Program-made: the position numbers and the translations under genes | Part shown: positions 1 to 6,667 of the stretch, piece by piece | How the letters are laid out: each line of letters begins with the position of its first letter | Position numbering within the stretch: position 1 is the first letter of the stretch | The notes under the pieces: model-generated | What the model was told of the DNA's origin: nothing | Seen by the model: the letters and a program-made list of their open reading frames with translations, nothing else | Databases searched by the model: none | Origin: Alphaproteobacteria bacterium | GTDB taxonomy: Bacteria > Pseudomonadota > Alphaproteobacteria > UBA6615 | Assembly: GCA_013003285.1 (NCBI GenBank) | Contig: JABDJY010000193.1 | Coordinates: forward strand, 1 to 17,065 | Direction: 5' to 3' | Length of the DNA: 17,065 bases

Positions 1-386
1 CGCTACTGCTGCCCGAGGCTAGGTCCCTGGTCGTCGAACGGTCGTCCCAGGCGATCACCGGGTTGCGGGGTCAGATTAATTCGCTGCGTACGCCACCGCC
101 GGCGGCTGTCGAACCCGCCGCAATACCGGTAACGCCAGAACCCGTTTCCGCACCTCCGATCGTAACGGAAACCAACGCCACAGTGGATGTGGGCAGTGCC
201 AATATTCGCTCCGGCCCCTCATCCAGCGCCGCCGTCATCATATCCCTGCCCCGTGGCACCGAGGTAACCATTCTTGAATCACAGCGAGGCTGGCAACGCA
301 TCCGCTTCGGCGCTGGCATAGACGATACCGGATGGGTTTTCGGTGATCTGTTAAGCACCCCACAACCGGGAGAACGCAACCAATGA
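1..386 (+). CDS. SH3-domain (SH3b) protein, C-terminal part, 5' truncated by window edge
   Basis: The reading frame is open from the left edge (first full codon at position 3) to a TGA at 384-386, so the start lies outside the window. A Pro/Ala-rich linker (about 110-175) is followed by a bacterial SH3 domain encoded at about 180-350. It shows the family pattern: A-N-I-R-S-G-P near its start, L-P-R-G-T-E-V in the middle, W-Q-R-I and then T-G-W-V near the end. Such domains usually serve as peptidoglycan- or protein-binding modules in envelope or secreted proteins. That is family knowledge, and the localisation here cannot be judged without the N-terminus. The stop overlaps the next start (ATGA at 383-386), so the two genes are probably translationally coupled. 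A TTG at 63 could be read as a start, but the frame continues upstream in good coding sequence. Confidence 0.75.
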   Translation, partial: LLLPEARSLVVERSSQAITGLRGQINSLRTPPPAAVEPAAIPVTPEPVSAPPIVTETNATVDVGSANIRSGPSSSAAVIISLPRGTEVTILESQRGWQRIRFGAGIDDTGWVFGDLLSTPQPGERNQ

Positions 387-577
387 TTGAGATAGTTATT
401 GAACGGTCGACCAACGCCGAGGGTGAAGCGACCTACCAGTGGAAAGTCTTCGATGACGATCAGGAAATCGAAACGGGACGCAACACCCATTTCAGCGCCG
501 ACCATTGCGAGGAAAGCGCCGTCGAGTTCTGCTGGAGCCAGCTCGGCTACAAACCCGACAAGGTTACTCGGCACTAA
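383..577 (+). CDS. Small hypothetical protein (64 aa), coupled to SH3 protein
   Basis: ATG at 383 overlaps the stop of the SH3-domain gene (ATGA), which supports translational coupling and a real gene. The 64-residue product is acidic and soluble, with no signal peptide or membrane segment. Its N-terminal half reads like beta strands (M-I-E-I-V-I-E-R and Y-Q-W-K-V-F-D-D). Two cysteines lie in the C-terminal half, around C-E-E-S-A-V-E-F-C-W. I do not recognise the family. The coupling suggests a role alongside the SH3 protein, which is inference only. The stop is TAA at 575-577, and I see no clear terminator before the next gene at 728. Confidence 0.6.
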   Translation: MIEIVIERSTNAEGEATYQWKVFDDDQEIETGRNTHFSADHCEESAVEFCWSQLGYKPDKVTRH

Positions 578-727
578 GAAGGACAAGGTGCGTAACAGGC
601 CAACGCACTGGATTTCCGGGTAGACCAGCCTCACCCTTTTCGGTTGTTATTCGCGCGCTTGCGTCATCGATCATTATCGGTGAGCATGGTGTTCAGCGGG
701 GCAATAACAACAAAAAGGGCGACACCG

Positions 728-1507
728 ATGGAAACGCCTGCAATATCCCATGTCGATGTAAACGGGCATCCCTGCCGGGTCTGGACCAAGGGGTCGGGCC
801 AACGAATTGGATTTCTGGCCGGCTTCGGCGGCCTGCCCAACTGGATACCTTTTCTCGACATATTGGCTGAGCATTTTGAAGTCGCGGTGCCGTCCCTACC
901 CGGCTTCCCCGGCGCCACCGGACATACCGCGTGCGATACTCATATCGACTGGGTGATGGCCATCCGCACATTGCTGGACGGCGCCGGCCTGACCGGCGGC
1001 ACACCGCTCATCGGCTCCGGCCCGGGCGGCTCGCTGGCGGCCGAGATGGCGGCGTTCTGGCCCGGCGATATGGATCGGCTGGTGCTGATATCGCCCTGGG
1101 GCCTGTTCGATGAGGCCGACCCCATGGCCGACCCCTGGGCCCAGCGCGCGCACGAAGTCGGCCCGTTGCTGTGCGAGACACCCGAACGTTGGGAAGAATT
1201 AAAAGCCGAACCCGCCGGGCAAAATTCGGTTGAGTGGCCGATCGAACAGGCCCGCGCGCTTGAATCCAGCGCCCGCATCTTTTGGCCTTTGGGCAATACC
1301 GGCCTGGCCAAACGGCTCGGCCGCATTACCTGCTCAACTCTTTTGATCCGCGGCACGGCCGACCGGGTAATCCCGGCCAGCTATATGGAAACCTTCCGCG
1401 AGACCGTGAGCGGCGATGTTTCGATCGAGACCATTGCCGGCGCCGGCCATTTAGCAGAACTGGACCAGCCTCAGGCGGTCGCCGACGCAATCAAGGCTTT
1501 TATCTAA
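728..1507 (+). CDS. Alpha/beta-hydrolase-fold protein lacking the nucleophile serine
   Basis: The 259-residue product has the alpha/beta-hydrolase layout: an early strand-turn G-F-L-A-G-F-G-G (about 28-35), a nucleophile-elbow region at 94-103, a cap-like region (about 125-185), G-T-A-D-R-V-I-P (209-216) carrying the acid Asp212, and G-A-G-H-L-A-E-L (238-245) carrying His241. The elbow reads G-S-G-P-G-G where the family has G-x-S-x-G-G, so the nucleophile position (residue 98) is glycine (codon GGC at 1019-1021). Either it is not a serine hydrolase, or it catalyses cofactor-free chemistry or only binds ligand. The nearest look is the meta-cleavage hydrolase/haloperoxidase-like group, with substrate unknown. 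I chose ATG 728 because the purine-rich AAAAAGGG lies upstream and the frame before it (from 644) does not look like protein. It is convergent with the AhpD-like selenoprotein gene, and their stop codons overlap (1504-1507). Confidence 0.85.
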   Translation: METPAISHVDVNGHPCRVWTKGSGQRIGFLAGFGGLPNWIPFLDILAEHFEVAVPSLPGFPGATGHTACDTHIDWVMAIRTLLDGAGLTGGTPLIGSGPGGSLAAEMAAFWPGDMDRLVLISPWGLFDEADPMADPWAQRAHEVGPLLCETPERWEELKAEPAGQNSVEWPIEQARALESSARIFWPLGNTGLAKRLGRITCSTLLIRGTADRVIPASYMETFRETVSGDVSIETIAGAGHLAELDQPQAVADAIKAFI

Positions 1508-2604
1508 TCCGCCGAATGCCGGAACGTGTTTACCGCCGAACGGTAGTCGTTGAGGCCGAGCTGCTCGCGGATATCTTCGGTAACTTTCATGACCATATCA
1601 TCGACCGGGATACCGACCCCGTTGGCGATGCGGTCGTTTTTGGAAAAGTTCGCCGCGACAGAAGCCGCGCCCGATACCGCCGCCGGTCCCAATCCTTCGG
1701 CTAACGCCGTGCGGGCCGCGTCCAACGCCGCGCGGTCGGTGCCGATAATTGCGTCGGCAAAGGCCAGCAGCAATTCGCCACCCGGCACGCCGCTGTCCAG
1801 TTCAGGCCGGATCAACGCCTCGATATTCACATTCAGGTTAGTTGCGCGTCCACTCTCACGGAGGAACCGGGCATGCCCGGATGTTCAGTAAAAGCACTCA
1901 TTGATCGCCGAGACACGTCCGGCAACAACCTCTACCTGGGCCCGGGTCAGACCCTCATGATGTTGAAAATCATATTCAAGAATACGGTTCAGCGGCAGGT
2001 ACTGCACCTGCTCCAATTCAAGATGGGCGCGCAACTCTTCGGGCACCAAGCTTAAGGCCCGAATGATATAGGGCTTGGGATTGGGGCCGTAGAGCGCCAC
2101 GGCCTCGTCGCCACCCTCGGGCGGATTGGGGATCGTCGGCACCCAGGCCAGTTCCGTGACGGCGACACCGGGGCGCACGCGCGAGGGCTCTCCAGGCATC
2201 GCGGCGGGTAGCGGGCGCAACGGGACGCCGATGCCGCGGGCGAAGATATCAATGTTGGTCGCTCGCGCGACCAAACCGACGATTTCGACAAATTCGCAAT
2301 CACTGAGACCGCCCCGTAGCGACTCCTCGTAAAATGCCAGGTCAAAGTCCGCTGGCGATACCGCAAGTCGCTCCACCACCCGGAGTGCGATATCCGGTAG
2401 GCCGAGGTCGACCGGAAAATCCATATCCGCCGGCGCTTCGAGGAGCCCGGCATCGATGCCGGCTTTTCGCGCCACCGTTGCAATCGCCAGGCGTTGGGCG
2501 CCGGTCCCCCAGGTTCCGGGGGCGCCCAATGTTTCCATCTGCGAGCCGTGGATTGCCGCCAAATCGTCACGGACGGGATAGTCTGAATCTGCGTAAAAGT
2601 TCAT
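1504..2604 (-). CDS. AhpD/carboxymuconolactone-decarboxylase-fold selenoprotein (UGA = Sec at residue 240)
   Basis: Read straight through the TGA at 1885-1887, the frame gives 366 residues (stop TAG at 1504-1506). The UGA falls inside the AhpD active site: C237-F-Y-U240-T-S-G-H244, with Glu225 twelve residues before Cys237. This reproduces the Glu-Cys-Cys-His relay spacing known from AhpD (E..12..CxxCxxxH), with Sec in place of the second Cys. Residues 165-245 form the catalytic CMD domain. Residues 30-130 resemble a degenerate CMD repeat without the cysteines. The frame after the UGA (T-S-G-H-A-R-F-L-R, then a further 117 residues) fits a family C-terminus, so termination would delete the catalytic core. 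A SECIS-like hairpin follows at 1848-1867. AhpD-like proteins with CxxU are known selenoproteins in marine metagenomes. The likely role is thiol/selenol-dependent peroxide reduction; the substrate is unknown. ATG 2604 has only a weak SD (GTGAG) upstream. Alternative: a nonsense-mutated pseudogene. Confidence 0.85.
1848..1867 (-). promoter_or_regulatory. Putative bacterial SECIS element of the AhpD-like selenoprotein
   Basis: On the minus-strand RNA, GUUC (1867-1864) and CUC (1863-1861) pair with GAG (1855-1853) and GGAC (1851-1848). This leaves a single bulged U (1852) and the five-base loop CGUGA (1860-1856). The stem has seven pairs, one of them U-G. The apical loop starts after 24 nt downstream of the UGA. 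Known bacterial SECIS rules ask for a loop about 16-37 nt from UGA with a G among the first two loop bases; this hairpin meets both. It lies inside the coding frame, as expected in bacteria. Folding was done by eye only. Confidence 0.65.
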
Positions 2605-2627
2605 TTAACACTCACTTTGTTCGGCCC

Positions 2628-2657
2628 AACATGTTGAGGAAGCGCCTATTCTGTCAA
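2628..2657 (-). promoter_or_regulatory. Possible sigma70-type promoter of the AhpD-like gene
   Basis: On the minus strand a perfect -35 hexamer TTGACA (2657-2652) is followed after 18 nt by CATGTT (2633-2628), a poor -10 with three of six consensus matches. Transcription would start near 2621 and leave a short leader before the ATG at 2604. The support is mainly the -35 box. Confidence 0.3.
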
Positions 2658-2809
2658 TAGCAGGCGGTTAACAATCGCGCTAACGCTGCTTCAGGCGGGC
2701 ATCCTCACAGGCGCCCAGCGCAGGGCTGTCATTCGCGGGTTCGGATTGAAAATCGCCGCTTTTTGCGCGATGCTAGTAGCCATAGAAAATGCGGCTGTAG
2801 GGAAAGAAC

Positions 2810-2821
2810 ATGACAATCTAA
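2810..2821 (+). other. Three-codon minicistron (M-T-I-stop) abutting the dioxygenase start
   Basis: A good Shine-Dalgarno stretch, AGGGAAAG (2799-2806), is placed for the ATG at 2810. That frame reads ATG ACA ATC TAA and is followed immediately by the dioxygenase ATG at 2822, in the same frame. The strong SD is about 15 nt from ATG 2822, which is too far for normal use. Translation may therefore start at 2810, stop at the TAA and reinitiate at 2822. Otherwise the TAA is a recent nonsense change in an originally longer N-terminus. Confidence 0.45.
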
Positions 2822-3844
2822 ATGGTCACCGAGAAACTCAGCGGACCGGGCGTTTGGCTTGGGCCGGACATCCAAAATGACCAAAGCTGGATCATGCAGC
2901 TCGACGGCGACGATGTGGCCGAAATCGATGCGGCACTCGCCGCGGTCAAGGAAGCCGGTCTTTCACTCCCCTTCCCGGCCAGCGCATTTCCGCTACCCAA
3001 CTTTATCCAGAAAATCGATACGCTTGTCGACGCTATCAGCAATGGCAAGGGCCTGATGGTGGTGCGCGGTCTGCCGCGCGAGCGCTATAGCGATGAAGAT
3101 TGCGAAATTATCTACTGGGGCATCGGCAAGCATATCGGCACACCGGTCTCGCAAAACGGACGCGGCCATCTACTCGGCCATGTGCGCGACGAAGGCCGCA
3201 GCATAGACGACCCCACCGCGCGCCCCTATCAGACCGCCAGCAAGATGGATTTCCACTGCGATCTCATGCCGGTCGATGTATTGGGTCTTTTCTGCATGCG
3301 CGCCGCCAAGTCGGGCGGAGAAAGTTACATTGTCAGCGGGCAGGCCGTGCACAATGTGATCCTGGAAGAGCGGCCGGACTATCTAGAAGCGCTTTACCAG
3401 CCCATCAATGTGGACTGGGCCGATGAAGAGCCGGCCGGGGCGCCGCCTTGGTACACCATGCCGATGTTCAGCGTAGCCAACGGCAAGATTACGTCGCGCA
3501 TCACCAGCCGCCGGTTTATTCAGATGGTCACGCGCCATGGTGAGCAACTTGGCGCCAGCCCGATACAGCTCGAGGCGATTGAGTTTGCCCAGGCTGTCGC
3601 GCAGCGGCCGGAATTACGCCTCTCCATGACCTTGGCCGACGGCGACATGCAGTTTCTCAGCAACCACACGACGCTCCATGCGCGCTCCGCTTTCGAGGAT
3701 ACCGCCGAACCGGATCTGCAGCGTCACCTGCTGCGGATGTGGATCGCCTTGGACGATGCCAAACGGCGGCCACTCTCGCCGTTACTCGATGAGCGCTATA
3801 GCTGGGTCGAACGCGGCGGCATTCCGCAAAAAGTAGCGGCTTAA
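2822..3844 (+). CDS. TauD/TfdA-family Fe(II)/2-oxoglutarate-dependent dioxygenase
   Basis: The 340-residue protein carries the iron-binding facial triad of the family. H-C-D at residues 145-147 (in M-D-F-H-C-D-L-M-P) gives His145 and Asp147. The distal His286 lies in N-H-T-T-L-H-A-R-S-A-F-E-D. Arg305 (H-L-L-R-M-W) is the likely 2-oxoglutarate-binding arginine. The length fits the longer TauD/TfdA relatives. No signal peptide is present, so it is cytoplasmic. It would couple oxidation of an organic substrate to decarboxylation of 2-oxoglutarate; the substrate cannot be told from sequence. The Kelch gene follows 22 nt downstream on the same strand, so they may be co-transcribed. The AhpD-like gene lies divergently upstream across 217 nt. 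The start is unusual because of the minicistron at 2810-2821. Confidence 0.9.
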   Translation: MVTEKLSGPGVWLGPDIQNDQSWIMQLDGDDVAEIDAALAAVKEAGLSLPFPASAFPLPNFIQKIDTLVDAISNGKGLMVVRGLPRERYSDEDCEIIYWGIGKHIGTPVSQNGRGHLLGHVRDEGRSIDDPTARPYQTASKMDFHCDLMPVDVLGLFCMRAAKSGGESYIVSGQAVHNVILEERPDYLEALYQPINVDWADEEPAGAPPWYTMPMFSVANGKITSRITSRRFIQMVTRHGEQLGASPIQLEAIEFAQAVAQRPELRLSMTLADGDMQFLSNHTTLHARSAFEDTAEPDLQRHLLRMWIALDDAKRRPLSPLLDERYSWVERGGIPQKVAA

Positions 3845-3866
3845 GACAGATCAACACGGCGACATC

Positions 3867-4895
3867 TTGAACAAAATAAACTTGAAATTTGTTTCTAGCC
3901 GGCCGCTTCTTTCCAATATCAGGGCCGCCACACTCATCGGTCTTGGCGCGATATGTCTGTCGGCGTTGCCGCTCGCCGCTCAAACCAACCCGACCGCGCA
4001 ATGGGGTACCCGCGCACCGCTCCTCGAGGCAAATTCAGAAATGGCTGTCGCGCAGGTCGGTGACCATATTTATGTCATCGGCGGCTACCCCTCGACCCGG
4101 ATCAGCGCCTCGACGGTACAAGTCTACGATGCCGGCGCGGATAGCTGGCAACTGGCGGCGCCCTATCCAACCCCGATCAACCACGCGTCAGCGGTCGAAC
4201 TCGATGGCATGCTGTATGTGATTGGCGGCCAGACCACCGCCGGCCGTGGCAGCTACACATCAGCCGTCCATGCTTTCGACCCCAAGACCAAGAGCTGGAT
4301 ACAGCGGGCGCCGATGCCGACGGCGCGCAGCTCGATGGCCCATGCAGTGATTGACGGCAAGCTGTATGTCGCCGGCGGCCGACCGCCACGCGGCCACGAC
4401 TTTGCCGTATACGACCCCAATACCGACAAGTGGACCGTTCTGCCCGATATGCCGACCGCGCGGAACCACATGGCCGCCGCATCGATTGGTGGCAAACTTT
4501 ACGTCGCCGGCGGCCGTTTCGGTGGCGGGTTTCGCAGCGAAATCACGGCAGCGCTTGAGGTGTATGATCCGGCGACCAATCAATGGGCATCGAAACAGCC
4601 CATGCCGCAGCCGCGCAGCGGACATAACGGATTGGCCGTCAATGGTTGCTTTCACACCTTTGGCGGCGAGCATCCCAGTGCCGGGCCGTCGGGCGTATTT
4701 CCCGACCATGTGGTCTACGATCCAAGCACCGATCGCTGGACGCGCCTACCCGACATGCCGATCCCGGTGCACGGTGTCACCGGTCTGGCCCTGGTGAACG
4801 GTTGGATCCATCTGCCCGGCGGTGGTCTGCGGATGGGGGGCAGCAGCGGCGCCACGCAGCATCAAGTGTTTCGCCCCGAAATGCGGTGCTTTTAG
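3867..4895 (+). CDS. Exported Kelch-repeat beta-propeller protein
   Basis: The N-terminus has a basic region followed by a hydrophobic core (residues about 20-36) and L-A-A-Q at 36-39, a typical Sec signal peptide cut after Ala38. Six Kelch-type blades follow, each with a hydrophobic strand ending in double glycine: I-Y-V-I-G-G, L-Y-V-I-G-G, L-Y-V-A-G-G (twice), F-H-T-F-G-G and I-H-L-P-G-G. These are accompanied by the V-Y-D/W partners (for example V-Y-D-P-A-T-N-Q-W). That makes one six-bladed propeller of about 300 residues, probably periplasmic. Kelch propellers bind partners or, more rarely, form enzymes; no catalytic motif is recognised. The start is a TTG at 3867, since no in-frame ATG precedes the first blade; TTG 3882 is an alternative. 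It is convergent with the Mo-enzyme gene at 4930. Confidence 0.85.
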   Translation: MNKINLKFVSSRPLLSNIRAATLIGLGAICLSALPLAAQTNPTAQWGTRAPLLEANSEMAVAQVGDHIYVIGGYPSTRISASTVQVYDAGADSWQLAAPYPTPINHASAVELDGMLYVIGGQTTAGRGSYTSAVHAFDPKTKSWIQRAPMPTARSSMAHAVIDGKLYVAGGRPPRGHDFAVYDPNTDKWTVLPDMPTARNHMAAASIGGKLYVAGGRFGGGFRSEITAALEVYDPATNQWASKQPMPQPRSGHNGLAVNGCFHTFGGEHPSAGPSGVFPDHVVYDPSTDRWTRLPDMPIPVHGVTGLALVNGWIHLPGGGLRMGGSSGATQHQVFRPEMRCF

Positions 4896-4929
4896 CCGGG
4901 TGAACGACGGTAATTGTCGGCCACCGGAC

Positions 4930-5928
4930 CTAATCACCAACGCTGACGTTTATTGAATAGATCGCATTGCGGGCGCCGTCCGCGGGTTGCGTCTCGCCGT
5001 GAATATCGGTCGCCCGGCAGCGCAGATCGTAGTTTCCCGATTGAGGCGCCGGCCAACGGTAGGAAAATCGCTGCCATGACCGCTGCGAGCGCGGTTCGAG
5101 TTCGGCGGCGTGCCAGGTGCCGCCGCCATCCGTGCTGACCTCGACGGACACAACGTCGCTGGCGGCCCAGGCCCATCCCCAGATTTCCCGATCGCCGGTG
5201 GGCAACCGGCTATCGGCGGCCGGTGATACAATGATGCTTTCCGGCGCGATCTGCCAGACCGGCTGCGTCGTTTCTGTGCCATTGGACGGGTCGTTGTAAA
5301 AACGGGTGGTGAACAGGCTCTCCGCGCGGCCCTCGGATAGATGCAACTGGCTGAGCCATTTCACGCTGTTTGTTCCGAAGAACCCGGGCACGATGAGCCG
5401 TGCGGGGAATCCATGCTCAAGCGGCAGGGGTTCGTCGTTGAGTTCGTGGGCGATGAGGACATCGCCCTCGCCGAGACGAGAGATCGGTATATCCTTCAGG
5501 TAATAATCCTGTTCGACCCCGGCGAAGGTTCCATGGTCGAGGCCAAACGCCCAGAGATGGGTCGCGCTTGGATTGACCCCAGCCTCGCCAAGCAATTCAG
5601 CGAGGTCGGCCCCGGCCCAGCGCACATTTGCGATTCTGCGCGTCGGTACCGTCGGGTTCATGGGACTTCCGGCGCATTGGTGAACCGTTTCGACAATGTG
5701 TTTGGGGCGCTGCAACAATTCGTTGAAGGAGAGCTTGAGGGGCCGATCCACAAGTCCGTCGATCGTCAGCGACCAATCTTGGACGCCGATTCGTGGAATG
5801 CCCATATGCGCCAAGACGAACAGATCTGCGGCCGACGTTAGACGATCCGTCATCGCCGAAGGCGACAGCTTATGCTTTCGCACCAAACCGTCGGTTTGCA
5901 TTTCCGGCTTTGGCTTGGACGGTTCCAT
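4930..5928 (-). CDS. Sulfite-oxidase-family molybdopterin oxidoreductase
   Basis: The 332-residue protein has an oxidoreductase molybdopterin-binding domain (about 40-205). Its Mo-ligating cysteine, Cys85, lies in V-H-Q-C-A-G-S-P. Further family signatures are E-H-G-F-P-A-R (171-177) and G-T-N-S-V-K-W-L (185-192). A Mo-cofactor dimerisation, immunoglobulin-like domain follows (about 220-332; V-S-T-D-G-G-G-T-W at 264-272). It resembles the SorA/SoxC group rather than the shorter MsrP. There is no heme domain and no Sec or Tat signal peptide, so a cytoplasmic location is suggested, or a partner is needed for export. It may oxidise sulfite or another oxyanion or sulfur compound; the substrate is unproven. 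ATG 5928 is supported by GGGGAG eight bases upstream. It is divergent from mscL and convergent with the Kelch gene, and no cytochrome partner gene is adjacent. Confidence 0.88.
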   Translation of the reverse strand: MEPSKPKPEMQTDGLVRKHKLSPSAMTDRLTSAADLFVLAHMGIPRIGVQDWSLTIDGLVDRPLKLSFNELLQRPKHIVETVHQCAGSPMNPTVPTRRIANVRWAGADLAELLGEAGVNPSATHLWAFGLDHGTFAGVEQDYYLKDIPISRLGEGDVLIAHELNDEPLPLEHGFPARLIVPGFFGTNSVKWLSQLHLSEGRAESLFTTRFYNDPSNGTETTQPVWQIAPESIIVSPAADSRLPTGDREIWGWAWAASDVVSVEVSTDGGGTWHAAELEPRSQRSWQRFSYRWPAPQSGNYDLRCRATDIHGETQPADGARNAIYSINVSVGD

Positions 5929-6003
5929 TATGGAGACTCCCCTTCACATCAACTCGACGGATTTCACTGTAACGAGTTTCACAAAATCGATCCCAATCTT
6001 CCC

Positions 6004-6044
6004 GGTACGTATTCAACACAATAGGAATTGTAAAATTGCGTACC
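6004..6044. repeat. Nested inverted repeats between the Mo-enzyme gene and mscL
   Basis: GGTACG (6004-6009) is repeated inverted as CGTACC (6039-6044). Almost concentrically inside it, ACAAT (6018-6022) pairs with ATTGT (6027-6031). The segment sits in the 171-nt AT-richer gap between two divergent genes. It could be an operator or part of an mRNA leader. No known motif is recognised. Confidence 0.3.
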
Positions 6045-6099
6045 CTGAGGCTTCTAAAAGTAGTAAAACAAACCGTAGTTAATTACGGGGGGGGCTAAC

Positions 6100-6528
6100 G
6101 TGCTCAAAGAATTCAAAGAATTTGCCATCCGCGGCAACGTTATGGATATGGCCATCGGCATCATTCTTGGTGTCGCTTTTGGTAAGATCGTCACGTCGTT
6201 CGTTAAAGACATCATCATGCCGCCGATCGGACTGTTGTTCGGCGATGTGGATTTCACCGATATCTTCATCAATCTGTCGGACACAGCCTACGAAACCTTG
6301 GCCGCAGCGAACGAAGCCGGCGCAGCGACCATCAAAATCGGCGTATTCGTCAACACGGTCATCGATTTCGTCATAGTGGCGTTCGTGATCTTCCTGGTGA
6401 TCCGCCAGATGAACAAGCTGAAAAAGGCCCCGCCGCCGGCCGATCCGACGACCAAGGATTGTCCGCAATGCTTGTCGTCGATTCCGATCAAAGCTACCAA
6501 GTGTGCCCACTGCACCTCGGCGGTCTGA
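6100..6528 (+). CDS. mscL: Large-conductance mechanosensitive channel MscL
   Basis: The 142-residue protein begins with the hallmark N-terminus (E-F-K-E-F-A-I-R-G-N-V-M-D-M-A-I-G). TM1, the pore helix, spans about residues 14-45 (G-I-I-L-G-V-A-F-G-K-I-V), followed by a periplasmic loop (about 46-77) and TM2 at about 78-104. A C-terminal cytoplasmic segment carries a CxxC-x10-CxxC zinc-ribbon-like motif (C121, C124, C135, C138), seen in many bacterial MscL proteins. It forms a homopentameric inner-membrane pore that releases solutes on hypo-osmotic shock. The start is GTG 6100. It is preceded by an eight-G run (6087-6094) that must act as the SD and could slip on replication, though slippage there would not change the frame. 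A terminator-like hairpin follows. Confidence 0.96.
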   Translation: MLKEFKEFAIRGNVMDMAIGIILGVAFGKIVTSFVKDIIMPPIGLLFGDVDFTDIFINLSDTAYETLAAANEAGAATIKIGVFVNTVIDFVIVAFVIFLVIRQMNKLKKAPPPADPTTKDCPQCLSSIPIKATKCAHCTSAV

Positions 6529-6548
6529 TCAAGTAAGACGTTTATCAT

Positions 6549-6590
6549 GCGGCCCGGTGACACTTGTCGATCCGACAGTTGCCGGGCCGC
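6549..6590 (+). terminator. Hairpin downstream of mscL, terminator-like
   Basis: GCGGCCCGG (6549-6557) pairs perfectly with CCGGGCCGC (6582-6590). Inside it a second helix forms between TGTCG and CGACA around the loop ATC. The long GC-rich stem is followed only by GCTTTGACC, so the T-tract is poor. It stands 20 nt after the mscL stop and just before the next promoter, which fits a transcription boundary. Confidence 0.5.
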
Positions 6591-6593
6591 GCT

Positions 6594-6622
6594 TTGACCA
6601 CTCCCCCCGCCCGCCCTATAAT
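6594..6622 (+). promoter_or_regulatory. Sigma70-type promoter for the Sec-GST/YCII operon
   Basis: TTGACC (6594-6599) and a perfect TATAAT (6617-6622) are separated by exactly 17 nt. Transcription would start near 6629 and give a leader of about 40 nt with GGGA (6654-6657) ten bases before the ATG at 6668. This places the short UGA-interrupted ATG segment inside the transcript. It supports 6668, not an internal codon, as the true gene start. Confidence 0.7.
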
Positions 6623-6667
6623 CGGTGCGCGCGACGGGTTCGCGAACATCTATGGGAATTACGCATC

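Noticed and set aside
71..634. Minus-strand 187-codon ORF over the SH3 and small-protein genes
   Set aside because: The plus strand encodes a recognisable SH3 domain and an ATGA-coupled gene. The minus product has no domain signal.
1504..1830. Separate 108-residue gene starting at GTG 1830
   Set aside because: It is in the same frame as the AhpD-like ORF, the 54 bases between it and the TGA are open and encode the family T-S-G-H continuation, and no SD precedes the GTG. It is the C-terminus of the readthrough product.
1867..1880. CCGGGCATGCCCGG hairpin as the SECIS of the AhpD-like gene
   Set aside because: Its loop would lie only about 9 nt from the UGA, outside the usual 16-37 nt range, and the loop (CAUG) lacks a G in its first two bases. 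The adjacent stem at 1848-1867 fits better.
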